From Planctomycetota bacterium (GTDB lineage Bacteria > Planctomycetota > UBA1135 > GCA-002686595): a stretch of 60,142 bases of DNA. The DNA is taken from positions 1 through 60,142 of the forward strand of contig JAJDEV010000078.1 of assembly GCA_029259605.1 (NCBI GenBank). The letters run 5' to 3'. Both the position numbers and the translations under genes were made by a program. The notes under the pieces are model-generated. The model saw only the letters and a list, made by a program, of their open reading frames with translations. It made no database searches and was not told the origin of the DNA. Of the stretch, positions 9,163-17,643 are shown piece by piece. Positions within the stretch are counted from its first letter, which is position 1. Each line of letters begins with the position of its first letter.

Positions 9163-11058
9163 ATGACTCCCATGAACACGATCCTCGCGACCGGTCTGCT
9201 GCTTTCGCTCTTCGCATCCAACGACGTGCAGAACGGTGCCATCCGTTGGCACGACATCGACCAGGACGGGCGCAAGGACGCGCTCGTCGTTTCCGAGCAC
9301 GGCGGCCTGCGGCTCCTGCTCTCGGCGGCCGACGGCTCGTTCGAAGACGCGACGTCGCGCTGGGGTCTCGACGCGCTCGCCGGCGTACGCGGCGTCGCGC
9401 TCTCGGAGCGACGCGAGCTGCTCGTGCTCTCCGTCGCCGACGGCCCGCGTCTGCTGCGCGTCGAAGAAGCGTCGTTCGTCGACATCACCGCCGGGTCGGG
9501 GCTCGAGGGACTCGCGCTGCTGACGGACGCGCGCTTCTTCGACGCGGACGAGGACGGGATCGAAGACATCGAGGCGCACGGCCCGACCGGCGCGGTGACG
9601 CTGCTGCGGGGTCTCGGCGAGTCGAGCTACCGCGCGCACGAGCTGGTCGGCCCGCGTCCGCTCGTCGTTCTTGCGCCGCTCGGTGGCGTGAGCGCGGCGA
9701 ACGAGGGTGAACCGGACGCGTCCGGCGCGCCCGCGGAAACGCCGTCGACCGAGGGCGCGGTCCGCGGTTCGGTCGGTTCCCGTCGCCCGGCGCTCGCCGC
9801 ACCGAACCCACCGCGCTCGACACACGGAACCGTCGGCGCGATTCCGCTGCGGGCAACTCCGGTCACCTCGCCCTTCGCCGATGGGCTCCGCGACGTGTCG
9901 AGCACCGGGATCATCCGCGCGGACTCCTCCCCGCGCCCGGGTCACCTCTTGCCCCTCGGTCTGGACTTCTTCGTCGATGCAGGCGGACGCGTCGGACTCG
10001 GCACCGAGATTCCGCGTGCGAGCGTGCACGTCCTCGACGAACTCCAGCCGAGCATGCGTCTCGCGTCGACGAGTTCGTCGAGCTACACATCGAAGATCGA
10101 GCTCGCGACGGAGGGCGACTACGTGAAGGGCATCACGCTGAACGCCAGCCCGTCCGGGCTCGGCGTCATGGCGCGCAGCGCCGATCGGCTCGGGGAGATC
10201 GGAGACCACGGTCCGCACCTGTTCGTCGCGAAGAAGGAGGACACGCGCGTCGGCATCGGCACCGGTTCGCCGGTCGCTCCGCTGCACGTCGCCGGTTGGG
10301 CGCGCATCGAACCCGACGCGGGCGAGTCGGGCCTCGACATCGCGCTGGCCGGGGAGACGCAGACGATCGAGTTCCTCGCCGACGAGGGCGCGAATCCGGG
10401 AAGCGCGATCCGGATGTACGACCGGGACAAGGCGCGGACGATCGAGATCAAGTCCTTCTATCAGACCGGGGCCGCGCTCTTCATGAGCAACGGGAGCGGC
10501 GCCGAAACGGTGCGACTGACCTCGGGCCAGACGGGCGAGTCCGAGTTCGAACTGATGAAGAGCAACGGCAACACCGGCGTCAAGATCCAGGGGAGCTACG
10601 GCGGCCTGGGCCGGGTGACGACGGAAGTGCTCAACGTGACCGGCGGCAGCGACCTCGCGGAGGGTTTCGACACGACGGACGGGAGCGCTGAGCCCGGCAG
10701 CGTGCTCGCCATCGACCCGCACGGCAGCGGCGAGCTGCGGCTCGCGCGCGAACCGTACGACCGCCGCGTCGCCGGCGTGGTCTCCGGCGCCGGAGGCATC
10801 CGCGCCGGCATGCACATGGGACAAGCGGGAGTGCTGGACGGAGACACGCTCGTCGCGTTGACCGGTCGGGTCTACGTGCGTTGCACCGACGAGAACGGGC
10901 GCATCCGCCCCGGCGACTTGCTCACGACGTCGTCGACCCCGGGCGCCGCGATGCGCGCGACGGACGAATTGCGCTCGAACGGCGCCGTGCTCGGCAAGGC
11001 GATGACGCCGCTCGACGGTGCGAGCGGTTTGGTCCTCGTGCTCGTCAACTTGCAGTAG
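9163..11058 (+). CDS. Secreted VCBS-like / beta-repeat protein with VLVLVNLQ C-terminal domain
   Basis: 631 residues; ATG 9163 or the in-frame ATG 9172 could start it. After a signal peptide come VCBS/FG-GAP-like segments with calcium-loop character (DIDQDGRKDALVV, FFDADEDGIEDIE). A Pro/Ala-rich linker, fibre-like repeats (SVHVLDE, GETQTIEFLADEG) and the shared C-terminal domain from SDLAEGFDT to VLVLVNLQ follow. It has the same order as the 705-residue protein at 48374-50491, so the truncated gene at the window start probably had this layout too. Likely exported and surface-associated; function unknown. It sits directly after the metalloprotease gene, the reverse of the gene order in the other two pairs. 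Confidence 0.8.
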   Translation: MTPMNTILATGLLLSLFASNDVQNGAIRWHDIDQDGRKDALVVSEHGGLRLLLSAADGSFEDATSRWGLDALAGVRGVALSERRELLVLSVADGPRLLRVEEASFVDITAGSGLEGLALLTDARFFDADEDGIEDIEAHGPTGAVTLLRGLGESSYRAHELVGPRPLVVLAPLGGVSAANEGEPDASGAPAETPSTEGAVRGSVGSRRPALAAPNPPRSTHGTVGAIPLRATPVTSPFADGLRDVSSTGIIRADSSPRPGHLLPLGLDFFVDAGGRVGLGTEIPRASVHVLDELQPSMRLASTSSSSYTSKIELATEGDYVKGITLNASPSGLGVMARSADRLGEIGDHGPHLFVAKKEDTRVGIGTGSPVAPLHVAGWARIEPDAGESGLDIALAGETQTIEFLADEGANPGSAIRMYDRDKARTIEIKSFYQTGAALFMSNGSGAETVRLTSGQTGESEFELMKSNGNTGVKIQGSYGGLGRVTTEVLNVTGGSDLAEGFDTTDGSAEPGSVLAIDPHGSGELRLAREPYDRRVAGVVSGAGGIRAGMHMGQAGVLDGDTLVALTGRVYVRCTDENGRIRPGDLLTTSSTPGAAMRATDELRSNGAVLGKAMTPLDGASGLVLVLVNLQ

Positions 11059-11130
11059 CCGCCACGCCCGGCGGGCCGCGCGGCGCGCCGGACGGGAGCG
11101 TTACCGACTCGAGACAGGCCGCCCGGACGC

Positions 11131-11230
11131 GCGACCTGGACGGGTCGTCGAACCCGGTGAGGGAGGGAAGTGCTGATATGGCGCGCAACTGCGTCGATCT
11201 CGGTGAAGGCTCATGAAGGATCCGGGCTAG
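11131..11230 (+). repeat. Truncated MITE-like element, copy A
   Basis: These 100 bp match 19540-19639 with only two differences. They hold the inner part and right end of the element described at 19457-19639, including the end motif CATGAAGGATCCGGG followed by CTAG. The left end is missing. It lies 32 bp upstream of the C45-type hydrolase gene and so forms part of that gene's leader or promoter region. Confidence 0.75.
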
Positions 11231-11262
11231 CATCGCTCTTGTCCAGCCACCCAAGAGCCGTC

Positions 11263-12504
11263 ATGAAACGCTTCCTCGTCCTCGCCCTCGCCTCGGCCGT
11301 CTCGCTCACGCTCCTGCCGCTCGCGGCGCCGACCGCCCAGGAGCTCGCGATCGAGCAGGTGGCGGGCGGCCCCGACGACTTCCTCTCCGTACGGCACGTG
11401 CGGCTGCGCGGAACCCAGCGCGAGATCGGGAAGAGTCTCGCCGAGCTGGCGCGCGAGCATCACGGTTGGACGCCGACCGCGTCGCGCGATCCCGAATCGA
11501 CGCGGCAACAGCGCGACTACTTCGAGACCGAAGCGCCGCACTTCCTCGAGCGCATGCGCGGCGTCGCCGACGCCGCGGGAGTCGACGTCGCGGATGACAC
11601 GTTCAACCTCGCGAGCCTCTCCTACGGCTTCCGCGCACCCGGTTGCACGGTCGTGTACTACCCGCCGTCGAGCACCGACTGGGGCGGCGGCGTCGTGAGT
11701 CGCAACTTCGACTTCACGACCGGAACGTTCGCCGGCACGCGCCCCGGCCCCGGCGAGGTCGCGGCCGTCGCGTCGCCCTACGTCATCGAGACCTACCCCG
11801 ACGAGGGCTACCCGACGCTGACGATCTGCGCGTACGACCTGCTCGGTGGCGTGGTCGACGGGATCAACAGCGAGGGACTGACGATCGCGCTGCTCGCCGA
11901 CGACGAGGTCACGCGACGCTTCGGCCTGCGCGCGGCCCCGGGTCGTCAGGCCGGCTTCGGCGTCGTCCAGGTCGGGCGCCACATCCTCGAAACGTGCGCG
12001 AACGTCGACGAGGCGAAGGCGGCGCTGCGGGACGCGCGGCTGTACTACACGTCGATCCCGTGCCACTACCTCGTCGCCGACCGACACGGTGCGTCGTTCG
12101 TGTGGGAGAACACGCTGGAGATGGACGGCGGGTACGTGTTCGAGGGCGAGGGCGAGCCGCAGATCACGACGAACTTCATGCTGAACCTCCACCCCGACAC
12201 GGGCGACTTGCCGGCGGACGGACGGCTCGGTTCGTTCAGCCGCTTCCGTGCGATCCAGGCGCGCATCGACGCCCTCGGGCAACCCGTCAGCCGCGAATTC
12301 GCGCGCGCCACGAACGCGTGTGTCGCCGCCAACGCTCCGTCAACGAGCGCGACGCGCGCGCCGGGTCGCACGCTGTGGCACGCGCTCTATTTCCCCGAGG
12401 AGCGGCGCATGGAGGTCAGCTTCTACCTCGGCGAGGGAACCGACGCCGAGGGCGCGCCGACGATCCGTCGGACGGCGTACGCGGCGTTCCAGCTCGAACG
12501 CTGA
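11263..12504 (+). CDS. C45-type Ntn hydrolase (acyltransferase/amidase-like), secreted
   Basis: 413 residues from ATG 11263 (MKRFLVLALA...), with a signal peptide ending near APTAQ. An upstream in-frame start at 11170 would read through a transposon end and is rejected. Family signs are the substrate loop RGTQREIGKSLAEL, a candidate nucleophile Cys128 in APGCTVVYY followed by GGGVVSRNFDF, and the GINSEGLTIAL motif typical of acyl-CoA:6-aminopenicillanate acyltransferase / linear amide C-N hydrolase relatives. Such enzymes cleave or transfer acyl amides. The nucleophile is not N-terminal in the precursor, so self-cleavage before Cys128 would be needed. Substrate unknown. Confidence 0.8.
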   Translation: MKRFLVLALASAVSLTLLPLAAPTAQELAIEQVAGGPDDFLSVRHVRLRGTQREIGKSLAELAREHHGWTPTASRDPESTRQQRDYFETEAPHFLERMRGVADAAGVDVADDTFNLASLSYGFRAPGCTVVYYPPSSTDWGGGVVSRNFDFTTGTFAGTRPGPGEVAAVASPYVIETYPDEGYPTLTICAYDLLGGVVDGINSEGLTIALLADDEVTRRFGLRAAPGRQAGFGVVQVGRHILETCANVDEAKAALRDARLYYTSIPCHYLVADRHGASFVWENTLEMDGGYVFEGEGEPQITTNFMLNLHPDTGDLPADGRLGSFSRFRAIQARIDALGQPVSREFARATNACVAANAPSTSATRAPGRTLWHALYFPEERRMEVSFYLGEGTDAEGAPTIRRTAYAAFQLER

Positions 12505-12625
12505 ACGAGTTCGAGCGGGTCCGCGCTCCCGAGTGAGCGGTCACGGGAGCCGGTCGCTCCCCCACCCGTCGGCGGACCGGGACGTCGGGGCGACGCAGCG
12601 CTTCGGCGTCCGTATCCTCACGGCG

Positions 12626-14431
12626 ATGAACATCCGCCTTGCCTCGGTCGCCGCAGCGCTCCTCGCCGGAACCGCGTACGGTTCCGCGCAGGAGGTCGCC
12701 TACACGGTCTCGATTCCGCGCCCGACGACGCGCCTCGTCGACGTCACGCTGCACGTGCGCGACGCGCCCGGCGAGACGATCGACGTCGCGATGCCGATCT
12801 GGACGCCGGGCGGCTACGAGCCGCTGTGGCACGGCAAGAACGTGCAGGAGCTGCACGCGGTCGATGCGCAGGGCAACCCGCTCGACACGCGGTGCGTCGG
12901 CACGAGTCGATGGCGCGTCCTCTCGAACCCGGGCGACGTGCGCGTGATGTACCGGGTCTATGTGCCGCCGTCGCGGGGCGGCTACTCGCGACTCGACGAC
13001 GAGCACTTTCGGCTCACGAGTGTCGGCACGCTGATGTACGTCGTCGGGGACGAGCCGTACCCCGCGCCCGGTCCGCTGACGCTGAAGATCAACGCGCCGG
13101 ACGGTTGGGTGATGGCCACGGGGCTCGAAGCGACGGGGCCGGGCGAATTCGCGGCGCCGGACTACGACACGCTCGTCGACGCGCCCGTCGAAGTCGCGCG
13201 CGAACTGGACGTGCGAACGTTCGAGGATCACGGCGCGCGGTACGAGGTCGCGATCCGCAACCCGCACAACTACGGCGACGCGTTCCTGGAGGAGATCCGC
13301 GCGATCGTCGCCGAGCAAGCCGAGATGATGGGCGGCGTTCCGTTCGACCGCTACGTGTTCGTGATGACGGGGACCAACACGCGCGGCGGCGGCCTCGAGC
13401 ACCTGAACTCGACGACGATCTCGTTCAAGCGCTACGACGAGACGACGTCATCCGACTACCACCGGCTGCAGTTCCTCATCGCGCACGAGTTCTTCCACCT
13501 GTGGAACGTCAAGCGCATCCGGCCCGAGATCCTCGGCCCGTTCGATTACTCGAAGCCGCAGCACTCGAAGAACATCTACGTCTCCGAAGGCATCACCGAC
13601 TACATCAGTTACCTGACGGTCGCGCGCGCGGGCCTGTGGACGCGCGCGGAGTTCTATGCCGAGCTCGCCAAGGTGATCGAGACGCTGCAGAGCAAGCCCG
13701 GGCGGCTGATCACGTCGGCCGAGGAAGCGAGTTGGCGCGCTTGGACGCGGCACGACAATCCCGCGCACACCGAGATCTCGTTCTACACGAAGGGCAGCCT
13801 GATCGGATTGCTGCTCGACCTCGACATCCGCGCGCGCACGGAGGATCGCCGGAGCCTCGACGACGTCTTTCGCCTCCTGCTCGAAGAACACGGGCTGCCG
13901 AAGCCCGGCTTCGACGAGGAGCGCGGGTTTCAGGACGCGGTCGAGAGGATCACGCGCGAGGGAGGCGGCGATCCGGATTTCACCGCGTTCTTCGACGCCT
14001 ACGTCTCCGGCGTCGAGGAGCTCGACTACAACGCGTACCTGCGGCACGTCGGCCTGCGCCTGGAGATCGACGAGCAAGAGGAGCGCTTCGAACCGTCGCT
14101 CGAACTCGAGCTCGACCTGGACGGCGACCTGCCCGTCGTCACCGGCTTGACGTTCGACGGCGCCGCGTACCGCGCGGGGATCATGACGGGCGACGTGCTC
14201 CTCATGCTCGCGGGCGAACGCGTCGTCGCGACCACGCTGCCCACGCGCTTGCGCATGATCGGCGTCGGCGGCGCAGCGGAGCTCCAGGTCCTTCGCGGCG
14301 ATCGGCTCGTCCCGGTCACCGTCCGGCTCGGCGAGGAGCGGCCCGTCACGTACCGCATCGTGGAGGACGAAGGAGCGACGCCCGCGCACGAGAGCTCGCG
14401 GAACGCATGGCTGCAGCCGCACGCGCGCTAG
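12626..14431 (+). CDS. M61-family glycyl aminopeptidase with PDZ domain
   Basis: 601 residues from ATG 12626, with a signal peptide (AALLAGTAYGSAQ). The N-terminal beta domain starts YTVSIPRPTTRLVDVTLHV. The zinc site HEFFHLWNVKRIRP starts at His287 (Glu288, His291), with the downstream Glu321 in SEGITDYISY as third ligand; both are hallmarks of peptidase family M61. A C-terminal PDZ domain includes YRAGIMTGDVLLMLAGE. It is probably periplasmic and removes N-terminal residues from peptides. The TAG stop codon lies within the CTAG at the left edge of MITE copy B, so the insertion may have set the present C-terminus. Confidence 0.9.
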   Translation: MNIRLASVAAALLAGTAYGSAQEVAYTVSIPRPTTRLVDVTLHVRDAPGETIDVAMPIWTPGGYEPLWHGKNVQELHAVDAQGNPLDTRCVGTSRWRVLSNPGDVRVMYRVYVPPSRGGYSRLDDEHFRLTSVGTLMYVVGDEPYPAPGPLTLKINAPDGWVMATGLEATGPGEFAAPDYDTLVDAPVEVARELDVRTFEDHGARYEVAIRNPHNYGDAFLEEIRAIVAEQAEMMGGVPFDRYVFVMTGTNTRGGGLEHLNSTTISFKRYDETTSSDYHRLQFLIAHEFFHLWNVKRIRPEILGPFDYSKPQHSKNIYVSEGITDYISYLTVARAGLWTRAEFYAELAKVIETLQSKPGRLITSAEEASWRAWTRHDNPAHTEISFYTKGSLIGLLLDLDIRARTEDRRSLDDVFRLLLEEHGLPKPGFDEERGFQDAVERITREGGGDPDFTAFFDAYVSGVEELDYNAYLRHVGLRLEIDEQEERFEPSLELELDLDGDLPVVTGLTFDGAAYRAGIMTGDVLLMLAGERVVATTLPTRLRMIGVGGAAELQVLRGDRLVPVTVRLGEERPVTYRIVEDEGATPAHESSRNAWLQPHAR

Positions 14432-14491
14432 CCTGGATCATTCATGAGGCTTCACCGAGATCGACGCAGCCTCATGAAGAACCCGGGCTAG
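14428..14491. repeat. Minimal MITE copy B, hairpin between convergent genes
   Basis: A 56-bp core (14432-14487) is flanked on both sides by CTAG. Left arm CCTGGATCATTCATGAGGC and right arm GCCTCATGAAGAACCCGGG form an imperfect inverted repeat with a short loop. The ends match those of the longer copy at 19457-19639. The left CTAG supplies the stop codon of the M61 gene, and the stop codon of the convergent arylsulfotransferase-like gene begins at the base after the right CTAG. It could act as a two-way terminator, but no T tract is present. Confidence 0.7.
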
Positions 14492-15802
14492 CTACTCGCT
14501 CCGTGCGTGTCGCTGGAGCAGTCCCTCGATGAACGCGACCCCGTGGCGTTCGGTCCGATTCATCGTGGACCGCTCGCCGTCGTCGTTGAGCGTCGGGTTC
14601 AGGAAGCGCCAGACGGTCTCGCCGTCGGGCGTGACCTCGAAGGCCTCGGCCTGAACGGAGCTGGAGATGAGCGTGTTGCCGTTGGGCAGGCGTTGGGCTC
14701 CGCCGCGGTTCGGCGAGTAGAAGTCGGACGGTTCCGGCGCGCGCATCTCCCACACGATCTTCCCGGTCAGCGGATCGACCTCGAGCACGCGCGACCAGTT
14801 CCGACCGAGGCCGTTGTCGAAGACCAGGATGTGCCCGTTGTCCAAGAGCCTCCCATCGTGCGGTCCGACCATCTCTCCGGGACCGAACGCCCAAACCAGC
14901 TCCTCGGTCGCCAGGTTGATGACGACGACCGCGTCCTGGTTGCGGATCGTGACCAACACGTGATCGGCGGCGTACATCGGGTGACTCCGCCCCTCGATCG
15001 CGCGCATGAAGCTCACCGTGTTCGTGTGGAAGAGGTCCACGTGCGCCTCGTCGCCCTTCCCGACGGGCTTGTGATTCTGAACCGTGAAGAGCTCGCCCTG
15101 ATCCCGGAGGACGTCATACAGCGAGACCTTCTCGACGACCTCGCCCTCCGCATTCACGAACGTCAGAGAGTCGAGGCGCGTCTGCACGCTCGGGTGGATC
15201 TCGGGGACGATCTCGTAGTGGAAGGACAACGTGAGGAGCCGCTCCCCGGGGGCCTCCGCGACGTCATGGTGGAACGAGCCGTGGCGAAGCCAGCGCAGTT
15301 CGTTGTCCCAGCTCAGGCGGGCGAGAAAGCGTCCCGCTTCGTTGTTCCGCTTGCCGGGCGGCGGGTCCAGGTCGGAACCGATGACGAGCACGTCACCGTT
15401 CGCGAGCAGTCGGACGCGCTCCCAATGTCCTTCCTTCGCCAGCGACCACGACCGGATCCCCGCACCCTCCGCGTCGATCAGCTCGGCCTTGCGACTGTTG
15501 CGCGTCGCGAAGAGGTTGTAGCCCGGGTAGGACCGCTCGCGATCCCACGACACGACACCACCGGCCTCGTCCGTCGACGACTCGGTATAGCCGGCGTACC
15601 CGAGCGCGCGCAGCGCCTCCAATTCTTCGGCGGCAGCCGTCGCGTCCGGCTCCGGTCGCTCCTCCCGAACGTCGACCGTCGCTCGACCTTCCGACTCGGA
15701 GGTCTCTCCGCACGCCGAGAGCGCCGACGTCAGATACGCGGCCAAGCAGACGACGCGTCGAACGCGCGTGCGGTCTTCGTTGCGGATGGGTGTCGCGCGC
15801 AT
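14492..15802 (-). CDS. Arylsulfotransferase-like (ASST) beta-propeller lipoprotein
   Basis: 436 residues from ATG 15802. A long basic N-region precedes a lipobox ending in LSAC, so a lipid-anchored protein is likely. The body has repeated strand motifs of the arylsulfotransferase family: NLFATRNSRKAELIDAEG, LANGDVLVIGSD, WDNELRWLRHGSFHHD, GPHDGRLLDNGHILVFDNG and GGAQRLPNGNTLISSS. Classical enzymes move sulfate between phenols through a His; the HHD of SFHHDV is a candidate but I cannot assign it. The short motif LRALGYAGY after the lipobox resembles the LKALGYIGD tail of the sulfatase-like protein at 17644-19371. Probably cotranscribed with the glycosyltransferase gene 37 bp upstream. Confidence 0.75.
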   Translation of the reverse strand: MRATPIRNEDRTRVRRVVCLAAYLTSALSACGETSESEGRATVDVREERPEPDATAAAEELEALRALGYAGYTESSTDEAGGVVSWDRERSYPGYNLFATRNSRKAELIDAEGAGIRSWSLAKEGHWERVRLLANGDVLVIGSDLDPPPGKRNNEAGRFLARLSWDNELRWLRHGSFHHDVAEAPGERLLTLSFHYEIVPEIHPSVQTRLDSLTFVNAEGEVVEKVSLYDVLRDQGELFTVQNHKPVGKGDEAHVDLFHTNTVSFMRAIEGRSHPMYAADHVLVTIRNQDAVVVINLATEELVWAFGPGEMVGPHDGRLLDNGHILVFDNGLGRNWSRVLEVDPLTGKIVWEMRAPEPSDFYSPNRGGAQRLPNGNTLISSSVQAEAFEVTPDGETVWRFLNPTLNDDGERSTMNRTERHGVAFIEGLLQRHARSE

Positions 15803-15839
15803 GGTGGGGCTTCTCGGAGGGCGGAGCGTTCGGCGGGTG

Positions 15840-17378
15840 CTACGCGACGGTCGGCGGGAACCAGCGCCGCGGAGCGAGCCAGAGCCAAAGCGCGGCGAGC
15901 ACGTAGATGATCGCCGTGGCGACCCAGAGGATCTCGGACGAGAAGAACGGGAGCTGGTTCAACAGGAAGATGGCGGCTCCGATCGGCAGCGCGAGCGCAA
16001 CGCCCACGACCGCGCGCGAGGGTGCCGAGGCGGACTCGAGGGCGGCGAACGGAAGGAGCCAGATCAGGAACCACGGCCACACGTGCCCGACCGCGCCGAA
16101 CAGCGCGGCGGCGAGCAGACCGAGGGCGGCGGTGTGGAACGCGACACGGCTCGGCCGGCGCGCGTAGCGCACGACGAACGCGAAGCCGATCGCGATCGCG
16201 AGCAGCTGGACGCCCGGCGCGATCCAGGACGCCGCGAGCCCCGCCATCGTCGCGAGACCGCTGATCGCGTCGGCGGGAGAAAGGAAGCGCCAGCGCAGCA
16301 TCGAAGCCGCGGGAGCGAAGAAGTCCGACGAGCGAATGAAGAGCGCGATGCCGGTCGCGACGATGGCGACGCCCACGCCGAGCTGCACGCAGATCTCCCG
16401 ATACGAACGCCCCCGAGCGCGCAGAAGGAAGATCGCGTGGACGAGGAAGAGCGGCGCCGACACGTACTTGGCCAAGACGGACGCGGCGAGGAACACGATC
16501 GCACGCGTCTCGTGCCCGCGCTTCAGCGCGTACAGCCACGCGATCACGCCGAGCATCATGAAGATGTCGTTGTGACCGTCGGCGACGGTCTGCACGACGC
16601 TCACGGGAAGCCAGCCGAAGATCACGATGCCGACGCTCTGGTGCCAAAGCGTGCGATCCCGCAGGAGCCGTTGAATGAGCCCGAGCGCGGCGATCCAGGC
16701 CCCTGCCAGCAACAGCTTGAACAACGCCGCGGCCACCAAGACGCTTCCGCCCGAGAGCCACATGACGCAACCCGAGACGACCGCCCACAACGGTCCGTAC
16801 GTCATGCGGCGGTTGAAGTCGTCGAACGGCAGGCCCTCCGCATACACCGTGGACAAGCTCGTGTGATACGGATTGTGGCCCTCCACGAACATCCGTCCCC
16901 ACGCGGCCGACAACCAAAAATCCTGGGCGAGCGTCGGGAGCGCCAGCACGCAAACGGCGGCGAAGACCATCGCCCAACGAGCGAGCCGACGCGGCACGTC
17001 GGCGGTGAGGTGCTCGCGTTGGCGAGCGAGGCAGATCAGCGCGGCGATGAAGACCGCGCTCGTGATCAAGAGCGGAAGGCAGTACAGCGGGACGTACCAC
17101 TCCGGGCGAGCGAAGACGGTGTGTCCGGTCACGAACGCCTGCACGTTCGGGCCGAGCGCCGCGAGCGACTCCGCGAGACGCGCCAGGAACTCCGCCTCGC
17201 GCGGCTGCGGCGCGAACGACAGCTGCACCACGGAAGCCAACCCGTAGGAAAGGAATGCAGCGGCCGCGAAGCAGAACGCGTTGACGAGGCCCAGACTCCG
17301 AATCCAGTTCGTCGAGCGCGGCGCGATCACTCCCTTCGGATCGAAGGCTCCCCCTTCCATTGGCGTCGTTTCGTTCAT
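15840..17378 (-). CDS. Multi-pass membrane glycosyltransferase (GT87/MptA-like)
   Basis: 512 residues from ATG 17378; a later ATG at 17360 is possible. It has about 10-12 hydrophobic segments. Between the first ones is the loop WGRMFVEGHNPYHTS ... FNRRMTYGPLWAVVSG, characteristic of polyprenyl-phosphate-sugar-dependent GT-C mannosyl/glucosyltransferases. A second conserved segment is TVADGHNDIFMMLGVIAWLYAL, followed by VLAKYVSAPLFL. Such enzymes add sugars from a lipid-linked donor on the outer face of the inner membrane. Acceptor unknown. It lies upstream of the arylsulfotransferase-like gene, so both may modify an envelope glycan, which is inference. Confidence 0.78.
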   Translation of the reverse strand: MNETTPMEGGAFDPKGVIAPRSTNWIRSLGLVNAFCFAAAAFLSYGLASVVQLSFAPQPREAEFLARLAESLAALGPNVQAFVTGHTVFARPEWYVPLYCLPLLITSAVFIAALICLARQREHLTADVPRRLARWAMVFAAVCVLALPTLAQDFWLSAAWGRMFVEGHNPYHTSLSTVYAEGLPFDDFNRRMTYGPLWAVVSGCVMWLSGGSVLVAAALFKLLLAGAWIAALGLIQRLLRDRTLWHQSVGIVIFGWLPVSVVQTVADGHNDIFMMLGVIAWLYALKRGHETRAIVFLAASVLAKYVSAPLFLVHAIFLLRARGRSYREICVQLGVGVAIVATGIALFIRSSDFFAPAASMLRWRFLSPADAISGLATMAGLAASWIAPGVQLLAIAIGFAFVVRYARRPSRVAFHTAALGLLAAALFGAVGHVWPWFLIWLLPFAALESASAPSRAVVGVALALPIGAAIFLLNQLPFFSSEILWVATAIIYVLAALWLWLAPRRWFPPTVA

Positions 17379-17643
17379 GGGAGGGATGCAGCGATCGGCG
17401 CGGCCGCGCGTCGGGCGCGTAGCGCGCCGGAGTGTCTTGTCGTATCCTCGCATGCATGTCTAGCCTGCGCGGAGGAGAAAGGGACGGGATGCGCCGGCGC
17501 GCGCCCCGTGGATCCGTTGTCGCGCCGCGCTCCGCGGCCCTCCGTTCGTGATCGACACGCGGCCGACGCCGTGACCGAGACTGCAGGCCCTTTCGCTCGG
17601 CGCGTGCGCGGGGCACCAGCGCGAAGGCATCGGTGATCCGCAC

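Noticed and set aside
11170..11262. Upstream extension of the C45-type hydrolase beginning at GTG 11170
   Set aside because: It reads through the end of a MITE copy; the signal peptide at ATG 11263 gives a sensible start.
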